Positions 35,082 to 46,684 of a stretch of 64,000 nt of DNA are shown in pieces; the first letter of the stretch is position 1, and every line of letters starts with the position of its first letter. The stretch is from Garcia nutans (taxonomy: Eukaryota > Streptophyta > Magnoliopsida > Malpighiales > Euphorbiaceae): the NCBI GenBank assembly GCA_947685225.1, contig CANTUV010000024.1, positions 15,332,001 to 15,396,000 on the forward strand. The letters are read 5' to 3'. The notes under the pieces are model-generated. The model was not told the DNA's origin, did not search any database, and saw only the letters and a list, made by a program, of their open reading frames with translations. A program made the position numbers and the translations under genes.

Positions 35082-35805
35082 TGTAACATCCCGAATTCCA
35101 GATTGGTAAGAAACAGACATAGAGGATATGATTTAGGCTTAGAACAAAGGAACTTAGAACATGACCTATAACTTGAGCTCAAATTTCATCCAAGTTAATG
35201 ACAGAATTAGAGAGTCTCAAAGAAGACTTAATTGTTTATTTGTGTCTTAGATAGATGTATAACTTTAAATTACCCAATTTGGAGTTGTACAGAATAAGAT
35301 ATGATGGATTTAGTAGACAATGTGCAAGCTGCCTCAGGACAGCATAGTAGGCTTGACTTCAAAGGACCGTCAAAAATCAGATATAGCTCGGATCAACCTG
35401 AAATTTTGACACAATGTAGCCCTAGATGTCTAGTCTCAGTAGGAATAAGAATTACTTAATTTGGAGTTGTGAGTAAAAAGATATTAATAAAGAAAGACAG
35501 CAAGGTCAAGAAGGGATATCAAAAGGACCTAAGTGGAAATTTCACAAAAGTTAGGGGCAACTATGTAAACTTAAAAATTTATTGTCGGAAGTTCTTAATA
35601 GTGCCCATATCCGACCCCGGAAGAATATTCTTGAGATTAATCGGGTCATAACCGTGGGTTTCAATTTTTCCTGAAAACGCACGGTTTGTAAGTTACGGGC
35701 GATTTTTCGATAAGGACATTTTGGACATTTCCACTGGAGGGGCAATTTTGTAATTAAATATAACTTTGGGGGCAAAATATTAAAAAAAAAACCACTTTCA
35801 AGTGG

Positions 35806-36211
35806 CCAAATCCTAGCCATTAAATCCAAATGTGTTGGACAAATCATGGCTATTGAAAATAAACCAAATCCTAGCCATTAAATCCAAATGTGTTGGACAA
35901 ATCATGGCCATTGAAAATAAACCAAATCCTAGCCATTAAATCCAAATGTGTTGGACAAATCATGCCCATTGAAAATAAATCAAATCCTAGCCATTAAATC
36001 CAAATGTGTTGGACAAATCATGGCCATTGAAAATAAACCAAATCCTAGCCATTAAATCCAAATGTGTTGGACAAATCATGGCCATTGAAAATAAACCAAA
36101 TCCTAGCCATTAAATCCAAATGTGTTGGACAAATCATGGCCATTGAAAATAAACCCAATCCTAGCCATTAAATCCAAATGTGTTGGACAAATCATGGCCA
36201 TTGAAAATAAA
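35806..36211 (+). repeat. Seven 58-bp tandem repeats in the 5' LTR of G
   Basis: Exactly seven head-to-tail 58-bp units. Each has GCCAT..ATGGC arms enclosing a TCCAA/TTGGA hairpin. Units differ by one or two bases, and the same variants occur in the same order in the other LTR (39287-39692). Confidence 0.97.
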
Positions 36212-37394
36212 TAAATAAATTAAATGTAAATTAAATTATAAATAACTAATTATGGTCATCCAAACCCAAGTAAGGATCAAAAAGACACCACCATCACCAC
36301 TTTTCTTCTTCTTTAAGTCGTGCTCCCCCTCCCTTCCATTTTCAAGGAGACAAGTTTCAAGTCCAAGCCATTTCTCAAGTGAAATTCAATAGGAAATAAG
36401 GTAAGATACCATCCTAAGTCTTATTCTTTCATTAGAATTAGGTATTAGGCTATGTTTAGGAAGATTTGATATTATGTTCATGTTGGGAAAGAATTAGTAA
36501 GTTGATGATTATGGTGAAAAATGATAAACTACTTAAAGGAAATGATGAAAATGGTGATTATTAGTAAGAATAAGTAAAGGATTGTTAGAAAATCATAAGG
36601 CAGCATCATGTTCATATCTAGGGTTTGTTCTTACATATGTGACATATTAAATTCATAGGAAATCAAGGAGATTAGAGAGGAAAGGAAGTGAAATAGATAA
36701 GAAGAGCAAGGAAAAGCAAGGTTTGGTACTTTAACCATTGAACTCCATTTGAAAATTTTTCTGTTTTACAATTAGTAAAATGCTGTGACTTGTATGATTT
36801 TTAATTAAATATAGAAAAATTATATTGCGTTGAATTTTGGATATGTTGTTGCTTAATAAGTCTAGTATTTGAGAAAAATAATTTGGAACCTCATTGATTG
36901 AATATAATTTACGGAATTTATAAAATTCAAAACTGCTGCCAGGATGCAGGGCAACTGGAGCAGTCTGGTTGGGTGAATTATTTGACCAAGATTTTGTGTC
37001 CATTTTGATCTGAAGTTTTAAAGGAATGATTTTAACATGTAAAAATAAATTCTGTAAAAATTTTAGAGTTTTTAGCCAAGTGGATTATTTTATACAAATT
37101 TTCTAAAACAAGGATCAAGTTGAGTCCAAAACCAGAATTTACTATTCATATGGTCATTTTTCAAAAGTAATCCAATTGATTCCTTATGCATATAAATGAG
37201 TATAGTATGTTATTAAAATGACAAAATATGATATTTCACGTCGAAATAATATAAGAAACATAAGTCGATAATTGTATAATGTATATTCGATTAAGAAATG
37301 GTATGAGAATTTTGGCTCCACTTGGTATCTGGGACAGTACTGAGTACGGTAAGGGTATGATATATCATACTATATGCAGTGCTGCTTTAATATA

Positions 37395-37553
37395 GGACTT
37401 CGGTCCGAGTTATATAGGGTGACGACCCGAGCTATATAGGACTTCGGTCCGAGTTATATAGGGTGACGACCCGAGCTATATAGGACTTCGGTCCGAGTTA
37501 TATAGGGCAATCGCCCGAGTTATATAGGACTCCGGTCCGAGGGCTTCGGCCAC
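37395..37553 (+). repeat. 22-bp tandem hairpin array in the 5' LTR of G
   Basis: Seven 4-bp hairpins start every 22 bases from 37395: GGAC-TTCG-GTCC, GGGT-GACG-ACCC (alternating), then GGGC-AATC-GCCC and GGAC-TCCG-GTCC. Spacers are GAGYTATATA. An eighth, GGC-TTCG-GCC, follows at about 37541. The copy in the 3' LTR is 40876-41034. Confidence 0.95.
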
Positions 37554-37811
37554 AGATTCCATAGGGCTTGGTCCGCAATTTTTTTTAGGGCCACAGCCAC
37601 AGAATATATATACAGTTGTTTCAGTTAGTTCCTTACCATACGTTAGTCTACCAAATTACCTTGTGGAGCGAATTGATAAAATGATAATAACTGAATATAT
37701 GACATGTATGGATTGTTTTTACTGTGATATTATTTTTCAATACGACTCATTGATTTTTTTAAAGTGCATTATGCTTTTATAATTATTTTCCGTAATTAGT
37801 TAAAGTACCCA

Positions 37812-37850
37812 CTAAGCAATGCTTAGCGAGTTTAGTTTCTTCTAAACTCG
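37812..37850 (+). other. Double hairpin in the 5' LTR of G
   Basis: CTAAGC/GCTTAG around AAT (37812-37826), followed at once by CGAGTTTAG pairing with CTAAACTCG around six bases (37827-37850), then TAGGTTATTAG. Confidence 0.88.
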
Positions 37851-38334
37851 TAGGTTATTAGCAAGGAGCCAGTAGCGAGCAGAAGAGTCCTGCGATCCAT
37901 CGGTCATCAACAAACTTAGGTGGTGCTCTTTATTTTGTATTTTGGTGTTAGAAACTGGCATGTACTTATTTGAGCAATACAAAGAGATAACTTGATGTGC
38001 ATGTAAATCTAGTAATGTATAATAACTGTATGGTTGAATTGAATTGGATTGTGGATATAGAAGTGCGAACTTTTCTTGCAGGATTGTAGTTGAGGTTATA
38101 AGGGTGGATTATTGGGAGTGTACTTGAGTTGAATTGTGAAACAAAATATTTTTCAAAAATAAGAAAAATCAGTTTTGTCGACACTTGGGACCTCCATTTT
38201 TAGGGGAGGTTATGGCAAAATTTTTTAAAATCTGTACTTAAAATTGGCTAAGTAAAATATAAAGACACAACCATCATGAGATAACAGTCCATCTTGGTCT
38301 ATTAACGTAGGCTAAGATGGGGTGTTACATTTAG

Positions 38335-38346
38335 TGGTATCAGAGC
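38335..38346 (+). other. Primer binding site of G
   Basis: TGGTATCAGAGC five bases inside the LTR, initiator Met-tRNA type, as in H and E. Confidence 0.93.
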
Positions 38347-38548
38347 ATAGGTTTAGTCGATTTTGGGAGATAGGTAGTAAGTAAATAACTATGTGTGCCA
38401 TGTAAGATAAAGTAACGAGAAAGTTATCTTAGGAATAGGTAAAAGTACATGCCAGATAGGAATTGATAATCGAGTTATATGTTGATGATGTGTAATTACA
38501 CGTAAGAATCATGCATGAATAAGTAAGTTTCGGGGTGAAACTTAAATT
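38347..38548 (+). other. Whole interior of element G (no gene)
   Basis: About 200 bp between primer site and polypurine tract, with no ORF above trivial length. This is all that remains of an internal region that would normally be 5-8 kb. Confidence 0.9.
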
Positions 38549-38562
38549 AAGGGGGATAGAAT
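38549..38562 (+). other. Polypurine tract of G
   Basis: AAGGGGGATAGAAT directly before the 3' LTR. Confidence 0.92.
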
Positions 38563-41500
38563 TGTAACATCCCGAATTCCAGATTGGTAAGAAACAGACA
38601 TAGAGGATATAATTTAGGCTTAGAACAAAGGAACTTAGAACATGACCTATAACTTGAGCTCAAATTTCATCCAAGTTAATGACAGAATTAGAGAGTCTCA
38701 AAGAAGACTTAATTGTTTATTTGTGTCTTAGATAGATGTATAACTTTAAATTACCCAATTTGGAGTTGTACAGAATAAGATATGATGGATTTAGTAGACA
38801 ATGTGCAAGCTGCCTCAGGACAGCATAGTAGGCTTGACTTCAAAGGACCGTCAAAAATCAGATATAGCTCGGATCAACCTGAAATTTTGACACAATGTAG
38901 ACCTAGATGTCTAGTCTCAGTAGGAATAAGAATTACTTAATTTGGAGTTGTGAGTAAAAAGATATTAATAAAGAAAGACAGCAAGGTCAAGAAGGGATAT
39001 CAAAAGGACCTAAGTGGAAATTTCTCAAAAGTTAGGGGCAACTATGTAAACTTAAAAATTTAGTGTCGGAAGTTCTTAATAGTGCCCATATCCGACCCTG
39101 GAAGAATATTCTTGAGATTAATCGGGTCATAACCGTGGGTTTCAATTTTTCCTGAAAACGCACGGTTTGTAAGTTACGGGCGATTTTCCGATAAGGACAT
39201 TTTGGACATTTCCACTGGAGGGGCAATTTTGTAATTAAATATAACTTTGGGGGCAAAATATTAAAAAAAAAACCACTTTCAAGTGGCCAAATCCTAGCCA
39301 TTAAATCCAAATGTGTTGGACAAATCATGGCTATTGAAAATAAACCAAATCCTAGCCATTAAATCCAAATGTGTTGGACAAATCATGGCCATTGAAAATA
39401 AACCAAATCCTAGCCATTAAATCCAAATGTGTTGGACAAATCATGCCCATTGAAAATAAATCAAATCCTAGCCATTAAATCCAAATGTGTTGGACAAATC
39501 ATGGCCATTGAAAATAAACCAAATCCTAGCCATTAAATCCAAATGTGTTGGACAAATCATGGCCATTGAAAATAAACCAAATCCTAGCCATTAAATCCAA
39601 ATGTGTTGGACAAATCATGGCCATTGAAAATAAACCCAATCCTAGCCATTAAATCCAAATGTGTTGGACAAATCATGGCCATTGAAAATAAATAAATAAA
39701 TTAAATGTAAATTAAATTATAAATAACTAATTATGGTCATCCAAACCCAAGTAAGGATCAAAAAGACACCACCATCACCACTTTTCTTCTTCTTTAAGTC
39801 GTGCTCCCCCTCCCTTCCATTTTCAAGGAGACAAGTTTCAAGTCCAAGCCATTTCTCAAGTGAAATTCAATAGGAAATAAGGTAAGATACCATCCTAAGT
39901 CTTATTCTTTCATTAGAATTAGGTATTAGGCTATGTTTAGGAAGATTTGATATTATGTTCATGTTGGGAAAGAATTAGTAAGTTGATGATTATGGTGAAA
40001 AATGATAAACTACTTAAAGGAAATGATGAAAATGGTGATTATTAGTAAGAATAAGTAAAGGATTGTTAGAAAATCATAAGGCAGCATCATGTTCATATCT
40101 AGGGTTTGTTCTTACATATGTGACATATTAAATTCATAAGAAATCAAGGAGATTAGAGAGGAAAGGAAGTGAAATAGATAAGAAGAGCAAGGAAAAGCAA
40201 GGTTTGGTACTTTAACCATTGAACTCCATTTGAAAATTTTTCTGTTTTACAATTAGTAAAATGCTGTGACTTGTATGATTTTTAATTAAATATAGAAAAA
40301 TTATATTGCGTTGAATTTTGGTTATGTTGTTGCTTAATAAGTCTAGTATTTGAGAAAAATAATTTGGAACCTCATTGATTGAATATAATTTACGGAATTT
40401 ATAAAATTCAAAACTGCTGCCAGGATGCAGGGCAACTGGAGCAGTCTGGTTGGGTGAATTATTTGACCAAGATTTTGTGTCCATTTTGATCTGAAGTTTT
40501 AAAGGAATGATTTTAACATGTAAAAATAAATTCTGTAAAAATTTTAGAGTTTTTAGCCAAGTGGATTATTTTATACAAATTTTCTAAAACAAGGATCAAG
40601 TTGAGTCCAAAACCAGAATTTACTATTCATATGGTCATTTTTCAAAAGTAATCCAATTGATTCCTTATGCATATAAATGAGTATAGTATGTTATTAAAAT
40701 GACAAAATATGATATTTCACGTCGAAATAATATAAGAAACATAAGTCAATAATTGTATAATGTATATTCGATTAAGAAATGGTATGAGAATTTTGGCTCC
40801 ACTTGGTATCTGGGACAGTACTGAGTACGGTAAGGGTATGATATATCATACTATATGCAGTGCTGCTTTAATATAGGACTTCGGTCCGAGTTATATAGGG
40901 TGACGACCCGAGCTATATAGGACTTCGGTCCGAGTTATATAGGGTGACGACCCGAGCTATATAGGACTTCGGTCCGAGTTATATAGGGCAATCGCCCGAG
41001 TTATATAGGACTCCGGTCCGAGGGCTTCGGCCACAGATTCCACAGGGCTTGGTCCGCAATTTTTTTTAGGGCCACAGCCACAGAATATATATACAGTTGT
41101 TTCAGTTAGTTCCTTACCATACGTTAGTCTACCAAATTACCTTGTGGAGCGAATTGATAAAATGATAATAACTGAATATATGACATGTATGGATTGTTTT
41201 TACTGTGATATTATTTTTCAATACGACTCATTGATTTTTTTAAAGTGCATTATGCTTTTATAATTATTTTCCGTAATTAGTTAAAGTACCCACTAAGCAA
41301 TGCTTAGCGAGTTTAGTTTCTTCTAAACTCGTAGGTTATTAGCAAGGAGCCAGTAGCGAGCAGAAGAGTCCTGCGATCCATCGGTCATCAACAAACTTAG
41401 GTGGTGCTCTTTATTTTGTATTTTGGTGTTAGAAACTGGCATGTACTTATTTGAGCAATACAAAGAGATAACTTGATGTGCATGTAAATCCAGTAATGTA

Positions 41501-41810
41501 TAATAACTGTATGGTTGAATTGAATTGGATTGTGGATATAGAAGTGCGAACTTTTCTTGCAGGATTGTAGTTGAGGTTATAAGGGTGGATTATTGGGAGT
41601 GTACTTGAGTTGAATTGTGAAACAAAATGTTTTTCAAAAATAAGAAAAATCAGTTTTGTCAACACTTGGGACCTCCATTTTTAGGGGAGGTTATGGCAAA
41701 ATTTTTTAAAATCTGTACTTAAAATTGGCTAAGTAAAATATAAAGACACAACCATCATGAGATAACAGTCCATCTTGGTCTATTAACATAGGCTAAGATG
41801 GGGTGTTACA
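38563..41810 (+). repeat. 3' LTR of element G
   Basis: Same length as the 5' LTR. 58-bp array 39287-39692, hairpin array 40876-41034, double hairpin 41293-41331, all with identical copy number. Confidence 0.96.
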
Positions 41811-41815
41811 TTTTA

Positions 41816-43326
41816 GCTTTCTCTTTATTGGTTTACAAACCCCAACAGCCTACCCTGAGCTGTTGTGATACCTATGACAAATTTGATTATCACTAAGGAG
41901 AATAGGCAAGAAGATCAAAGAAAGGAATGCATAATCAAGACCATAAGTGTAGTTGAAGTTCACCAAATTTTAGACCTGATATCTCCAATTCACTAAGATG
42001 ACATCGGAACAACAAATGATTTATCCGTGTTGAAATAAGACTCACTCTACTCTACTCATTCATTATCAGAAATAAAAGTTGGTACAAACAAGTCAACACT
42101 TTTAGAGCTAGAACTTGAAAAAAAGAACAAAAAAGAAAAAAAAAAGAGAAGAAAAAGAAAATAAAATAAAATCCCAAACGGCTCAGAAAGCCAACTGAGT
42201 TCTCTTTTACCTAAAGCAGCAAAAGACTTCCATTTGGTATATAAGGACAGTTTGACTTGAATAAGTCCAACCCAACCAATGATTCAATCAAAATCAGAGA
42301 AAAAAGAGAAAGACCATCTAGTTTTTGAAAGTCTTGTACTTGACAATCCTATAGAGGAAAAGGACGAAATGATGAAATGTCAAAAAAAAAGAAAAGGATT
42401 GTGGGTATCGAACTTTTTGCAAAGGTACAGATTTTCCCAATCAAGATCCAGATTCATGCCAAGAAGATGGGAGAAAATTCAAAGCTCTATCTTTTCATGC
42501 TTCCAACTGTCTAAAGTTCCAACAAAAAGTTTATAGTGTGAAGGTTTGTCCGCAGTGTCATGTCGGCTCTAATTTACAATTTGCCTCCTCTTAACCCATG
42601 CCCCTTATAGACCCCATTTCAAGCCTATCAAAGACCTATTGATCTCTTTTGGTATGTAGAATCTATTAGTGAAGATAGTTTGAATACGCATGCATATGAG
42701 ATAGACAATATTTAAACTCGATGAGACCTTGGATCAAGTAATGTGTATGTGCCTATATGAAGTGCAACAATTCTTGCTTAAATAGAAATGATTCCCAAGT
42801 TTAGTATGGTAACTATGGTTATCATGTTATAGATATGTTATTTTGGAAAATTAAGTTCTGAGTAATAATGACACTGATTTGACAAAGCCAAAATATGATT
42901 TTAAGATTTAAAAATATATATATTTTTGTCATACAAAGCCTTCAAGTTAAGAGAAGTATGTTGAACTGTCGAACCTCGAAGGACACATCAGGCAAAGAAA
43001 ATGATTGTTGACAAGGTCATGAAGAGGCTACCAATTGACGTGTTGAATCATAATTTGAAACAAATGTGTCCCTATCTATGACACTTGGGCCTCACCACTC
43101 ATGTTTTAAACATCTTGAAGATAAAAGCCATAAATGCGAAGCATTCTGTCATTCCAATGCAAGACCTGAACGAGCCTCTGTAAGGAACTGATGAGAACAC
43201 TTCAACTGATCACCTCAGTTTGTGAGTCAAGATAACCACTGTAAGTATTATTTATGCATTCCATGCATACATGAGCATATCACATTACATTTTCTTGTAT
43301 TGTATTATTTATTCTTTGTCAAAGTG
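41816..43326 (+). other. B2 internal region between G and C (no recognised gene)
   Basis: AT-rich. The longest open frame (42279-42536, 85 residues, Lys/Glu/Arg-rich) has an unremarkable composition and no match I recognise, and stops abound elsewhere. In an autonomous Tat/Ogre element pol would lie here, but I see no RT, RNase H or integrase motif. Confidence 0.6.
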
Positions 43327-43331
43327 AATAA
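43327..43331. repeat. Target-site duplication AATAA (left) of element C
   Basis: Matches AATAA at 55916-55920. Confidence 0.93.
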
Positions 43332-45160
43332 TGTTGCTCTTAAATTAACACTACTACAAAGTAGCACTCGCAAGTATACGAGGGTATTGCAGTAATGGTG
43401 ATTGCCCCAAGGTCGTCTCACAAGGAAGGAATTGCGTGTAATAGTTCGATTAGCATGAAATAATAAACTCGATTGTATGATTGGATTGGTGAATCGTAAT
43501 TAATCGTAGAAATGAAAATGAGTGATTTTACGCAAGATAATTTCAATTATGGAAATGATGCTTAGGGTTGTAGGTCCATTTAATCAAATGTTTAATTATC
43601 AAATTATCCATCAATATAACCTTGTACCTTAATTTGTTCCTTTAGGTTAATTAGTCAATTATCAATTCACTAGTTTTCACATTTATGAATTAACAACAAC
43701 CAACTATTTTACATTAGCAAATTAATAAACCCTAGAACTTATATTTCTAATTCATTCTTAGGGTAGTCAATTGCATAGTCTCGATATTAAACTTCTCATC
43801 TTGGTCCGTCATTCAATATTAAGTAATCAATAGGTGGCCAATCTATCAATTTACCTTTAATTTTAATGCGATCAACAAATGACAAGGTATATCAATGGAA
43901 TCATCAAATCAAATCATTCAATCAAATATACTACAACCCTAAGCATGAGTAAATTAGCTCATCATATTCTTTAAACAAATGCTCATTTTGATACAAACCA
44001 AATCAAAGTTATTCATTGCAATATTAATATCCTTAATACAACAACAAAATATAAGAAATGGATTAAAAGAAAGAGTTTGAAAAACCCCCTTTTGAAGATG
44101 GTAAAAATCAGACTCCTTGTCTCTTTCGTAGCTCCCTCTTTGATGTGTGATGATGAACTTCCAAGCTCTCTTGAACCAATGGCTCTCTTCTTGAAGGATG
44201 AATGATAGCTCTCTCAAGTTCTCAACTCTCCAATCAAGCCTCTTAAAACCCTAATCCTCAAGAACTAGCTACTCACTTCAACTCCAATGATTGTCTTTGC
44301 TCTTGATGTGTGAAAGGAAATGGTGAATGAAGATGAGAGAATGGTGTCTTCCTCTCTCAAGCAAGAACCAAGGAAGAAGATGATAATGGTGTAGAGAATG
44401 TCCACTCAATATATTAAATCTATTTTTCTATTCCCTCCATGCTCTTCCACTTTGAATTTTTAAGACAACCATCACTCCTTGTCTCCCACTTTCCAATTTC
44501 TTTATATATTTCTTCCATAAATCCTTCTCTCTTTTCACTCCTTTTTGTTCTTTTTGTCACCCACTAAAACACAACAATTCACACCTTGTGCAAGCCAGCT
44601 AAGGGATCCAGGGTAACACTGCCAAGCCATGTGGAGCTTGGCCGTGTCTCATGTTTTTCTTTCTTGGGACACGACCAAGCTTCTGGCCGTGTCCCTTGCT
44701 GTTTGTTTTTACTTGGTGAGACATGGCCAAGGACACGGCCGTGTCACAGTGGCTTGGCCGTGTCCCTTGATGGTGTCAGTCTCTGCTTCTTTCTTTTCTT
44801 TCTTTGCCTTTTGTTCCTTTGGTGAGACACGGCCAGTGGCTTGGCCATGTCTCATGGTCTTGTTTGCTTCTGGACAAACTTGCTTGAGGGACACGGCCAA
44901 GCTTGGTTAATCCTGGCCGTGTCCCTTGCTTGTCTTTGATTTCTTCTCTTTTAATGAGAGACACGGCCAAGCCATGACAAGCTTGGCCGTGTCACATGTT
45001 TTTCTCCAACAAGTCCCCCAAATTTTGATTAAATAGCTCCATCAAATGTTCTTCAACCTAAATCAACAACTTCAAACAAACTTAAGTGCAAATTAACATG
45101 AAAATTAACTTAAAATCAACAAAAATATCATAGAAAATATATACCAAATTGATCTAAACA
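43332..45160 (-). repeat. 3' LTR of element C
   Basis: 1829 bp, partner of 54087-55915. Contains the palindrome cluster 44612-44998. Confidence 0.96.
44612..44998 (+). repeat. GACACGGCC/GGCCGTGTC cluster in the 3' LTR of C
   Basis: About eight alternating forward and reverse copies of ACACGGCCAAG and CTTGGCCGTGT, including the full palindrome GACACGGCCGTGTC at about 44733. The overlapping open frames on both strands are a by-product. Confidence 0.88.
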
Positions 45161-45172
45161 ATTACCCCACAC
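45161..45172 (-). other. Polypurine tract of C
   Basis: The minus strand reads GTGTGGGGTAAT directly before the LTR start TGTTTAG. Confidence 0.85.
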
Positions 45173-46684
45173 TTAATCCTTTGCTTGTCCCCAAGCAAAG
45201 TTAAAATGAAAACAAATAAAACAAGAAAAATATTGTCAAGTTCAAGAGTTATAAGGATACATTAAGACTCCCATCTTATTAAATCCGCAATCATAATCGA
45301 ATCAAGAATAATCGGTACTCAAGCAACTTAATGGTCAATCTATGCATACCAAAAATTGTCACTCCCTCACAAAACCTCTTAAGTGTTTAATTGAGTAGTG
45401 TTTAAGTTCTCAACATTTAATGAAAGATTAGGACTATATGCTTGCTTATCAATCAATTCTCCACCACCTAATCTCAATCAAGCATCAATCATAAGGTCTT
45501 TTATTTGGTTGTAACGGGGCTAAGGAAAAGGTATGACATTTGGGAGAGTGAGCTAGTTCAATTAGGTCAAGAGTACTTCAAGAGTGAAGCAAGCAATGTA
45601 ACATGATCAACAATCCCACAATTCATCTCAATCACTTAGCACTAAGTATTTATGTGCTTTTAAGGAACTCCATTTGTTTAATTAGCAAAGATGATTTCCA
45701 AACTCATTACAACCCTTTCGACAAGAACAACAACTATTATTTTTATTTTCATTATTCATTTCTTTTTCTTTATATATATATATAATAGGGTATCCAACTA
45801 AAGAATACAACAATTTGTAATTTAAAGCCCATTGAATTCAACCCCGCACTTTATTCAACACAACACTCCATTAATGCTCTTGAAATGCTTTTGATCTAAT
45901 GAACGGGTAGAGTTAAAATGCAATGGTTCAAGCTGATGGTGTTGTGAAAAAGAAAGAAAGGAAAAATGAAATAAACTCAAAGTTGGCGAACTAAGTAGGA
46001 TGTAAGGTGGGTCTTTTTAAGCCAAAAATGGGTTATCCTAAATTGCCTTAATCATATTGATGCCTAATTGAAATCTTTATGTAGTCTCAAAATGCATGTC
46101 AAAGCAAGTTCTAGTAATTCATCAATCAAAGATGTTCACACATAAAAAGAATGATATGTTGATGGCTCAATTCCTCACTAGTTTAATGGAAATGCAAAGA
46201 ATAACCATCAAAATTGACAATAAGTACTAATTCTAATCAATTCTCAAATTCATGCTTCAAGAATTCAAAAGTCATCTATCAACAATCTTATAACAATTGA
46301 ACTTATCAATATCCATCAAAATCAAATATAAAATAAAACACAAAACTTAACAAAACAACTATAACAAAGCACTTATGAAAATAGACAATTTATATTCATG
46401 AACAAAAGGCTTAGCACACACCCCACACTTTAAGTTTTACATTGTCCTCAATGGAAACAAGGATATTAAAGAAAAAAAGTTAAGGTACAACCTGTTTTTC
46501 CATCGATCCCTTGCGACGCAAGGTACCTTTTCATCCACAAACAACAATTGTTCAAGAACAAAATACAATATATAAAATAAACACAATATAAAGAGTTAAC
46601 ATTAAAAACAATAACTACAAAAATATGCAATAACTACAAATAATAAAGTAACAAGTGTTTTCAAAAGGTTGGAGCTGATTGGAT
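45173..46684 (-). other. 3' untranslated stretch of element C
   Basis: AT-rich, no coding support. Another purine-rich tract on the minus strand lies near 46420-46455 (CCCCACACTTTAAG on +), resembling an internal polypurine tract. Confidence 0.7.

Larger units (their letters stand above)
35082..38329 (+). repeat. 5' LTR of element G
   Basis: 3248 bp. Contains the 58-bp array (35806-36211), the 22-bp hairpin array (37395-37553) and the double hairpin (37812-37850). The 98-residue minus-strand open frame at 35551 is present in both LTRs but has no recognisable domain. Confidence 0.96.
35082..41810 (+). mobile_element. Element G: non-autonomous LTR element with a 233-bp interior
   Basis: Two 3248-bp LTRs (35082-38329, 38563-41810), TGTAACATCCCG..GGGGTGTTACA, flanked by TTTTA. 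Between them lie only 233 bp with a Met-tRNA primer site and a polypurine tract. By eye I count about 14 LTR-LTR differences, the lowest density in the window, so G is among the youngest insertions. It encodes no protein and must have moved using another element's proteins, probably a chromovirus, given the shared primer site and LTR layout. Confidence 0.96.

Noticed and set aside
35551..35847. 98-residue minus-strand open frame repeated at 39032-39328
   Set aside because: It occurs in both LTRs simply because the LTRs are near-identical. It crosses the start of the tandem repeat and has no recognisable motif.
35806..36211. Regular 58-bp repeats as a CRISPR array
   Set aside because: Units are contiguous with no unique spacers, and the setting is a plant LTR.
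35082..41810. Two 3.2-kb direct copies looked like a segmental tandem duplication
   Set aside because: Each copy has TG..CA ends, the pair is flanked by TTTTA, and the 233 bp between them begin with a Met-tRNA primer site and end with a polypurine tract. This is an LTR pair.
42279..42536. 85-residue Lys/Glu-rich open frame as a host gene
   Set aside because: No start context, no homologous domain recognised, lies inside B2's decayed interior. Kept only as part of that region.
44586..44970. Overlapping open frames on both strands rich in WPCPL and RHGQ
   Set aside because: Translations of the GACACGGCC palindrome cluster. The repeat avoids stops in several frames without being coding.
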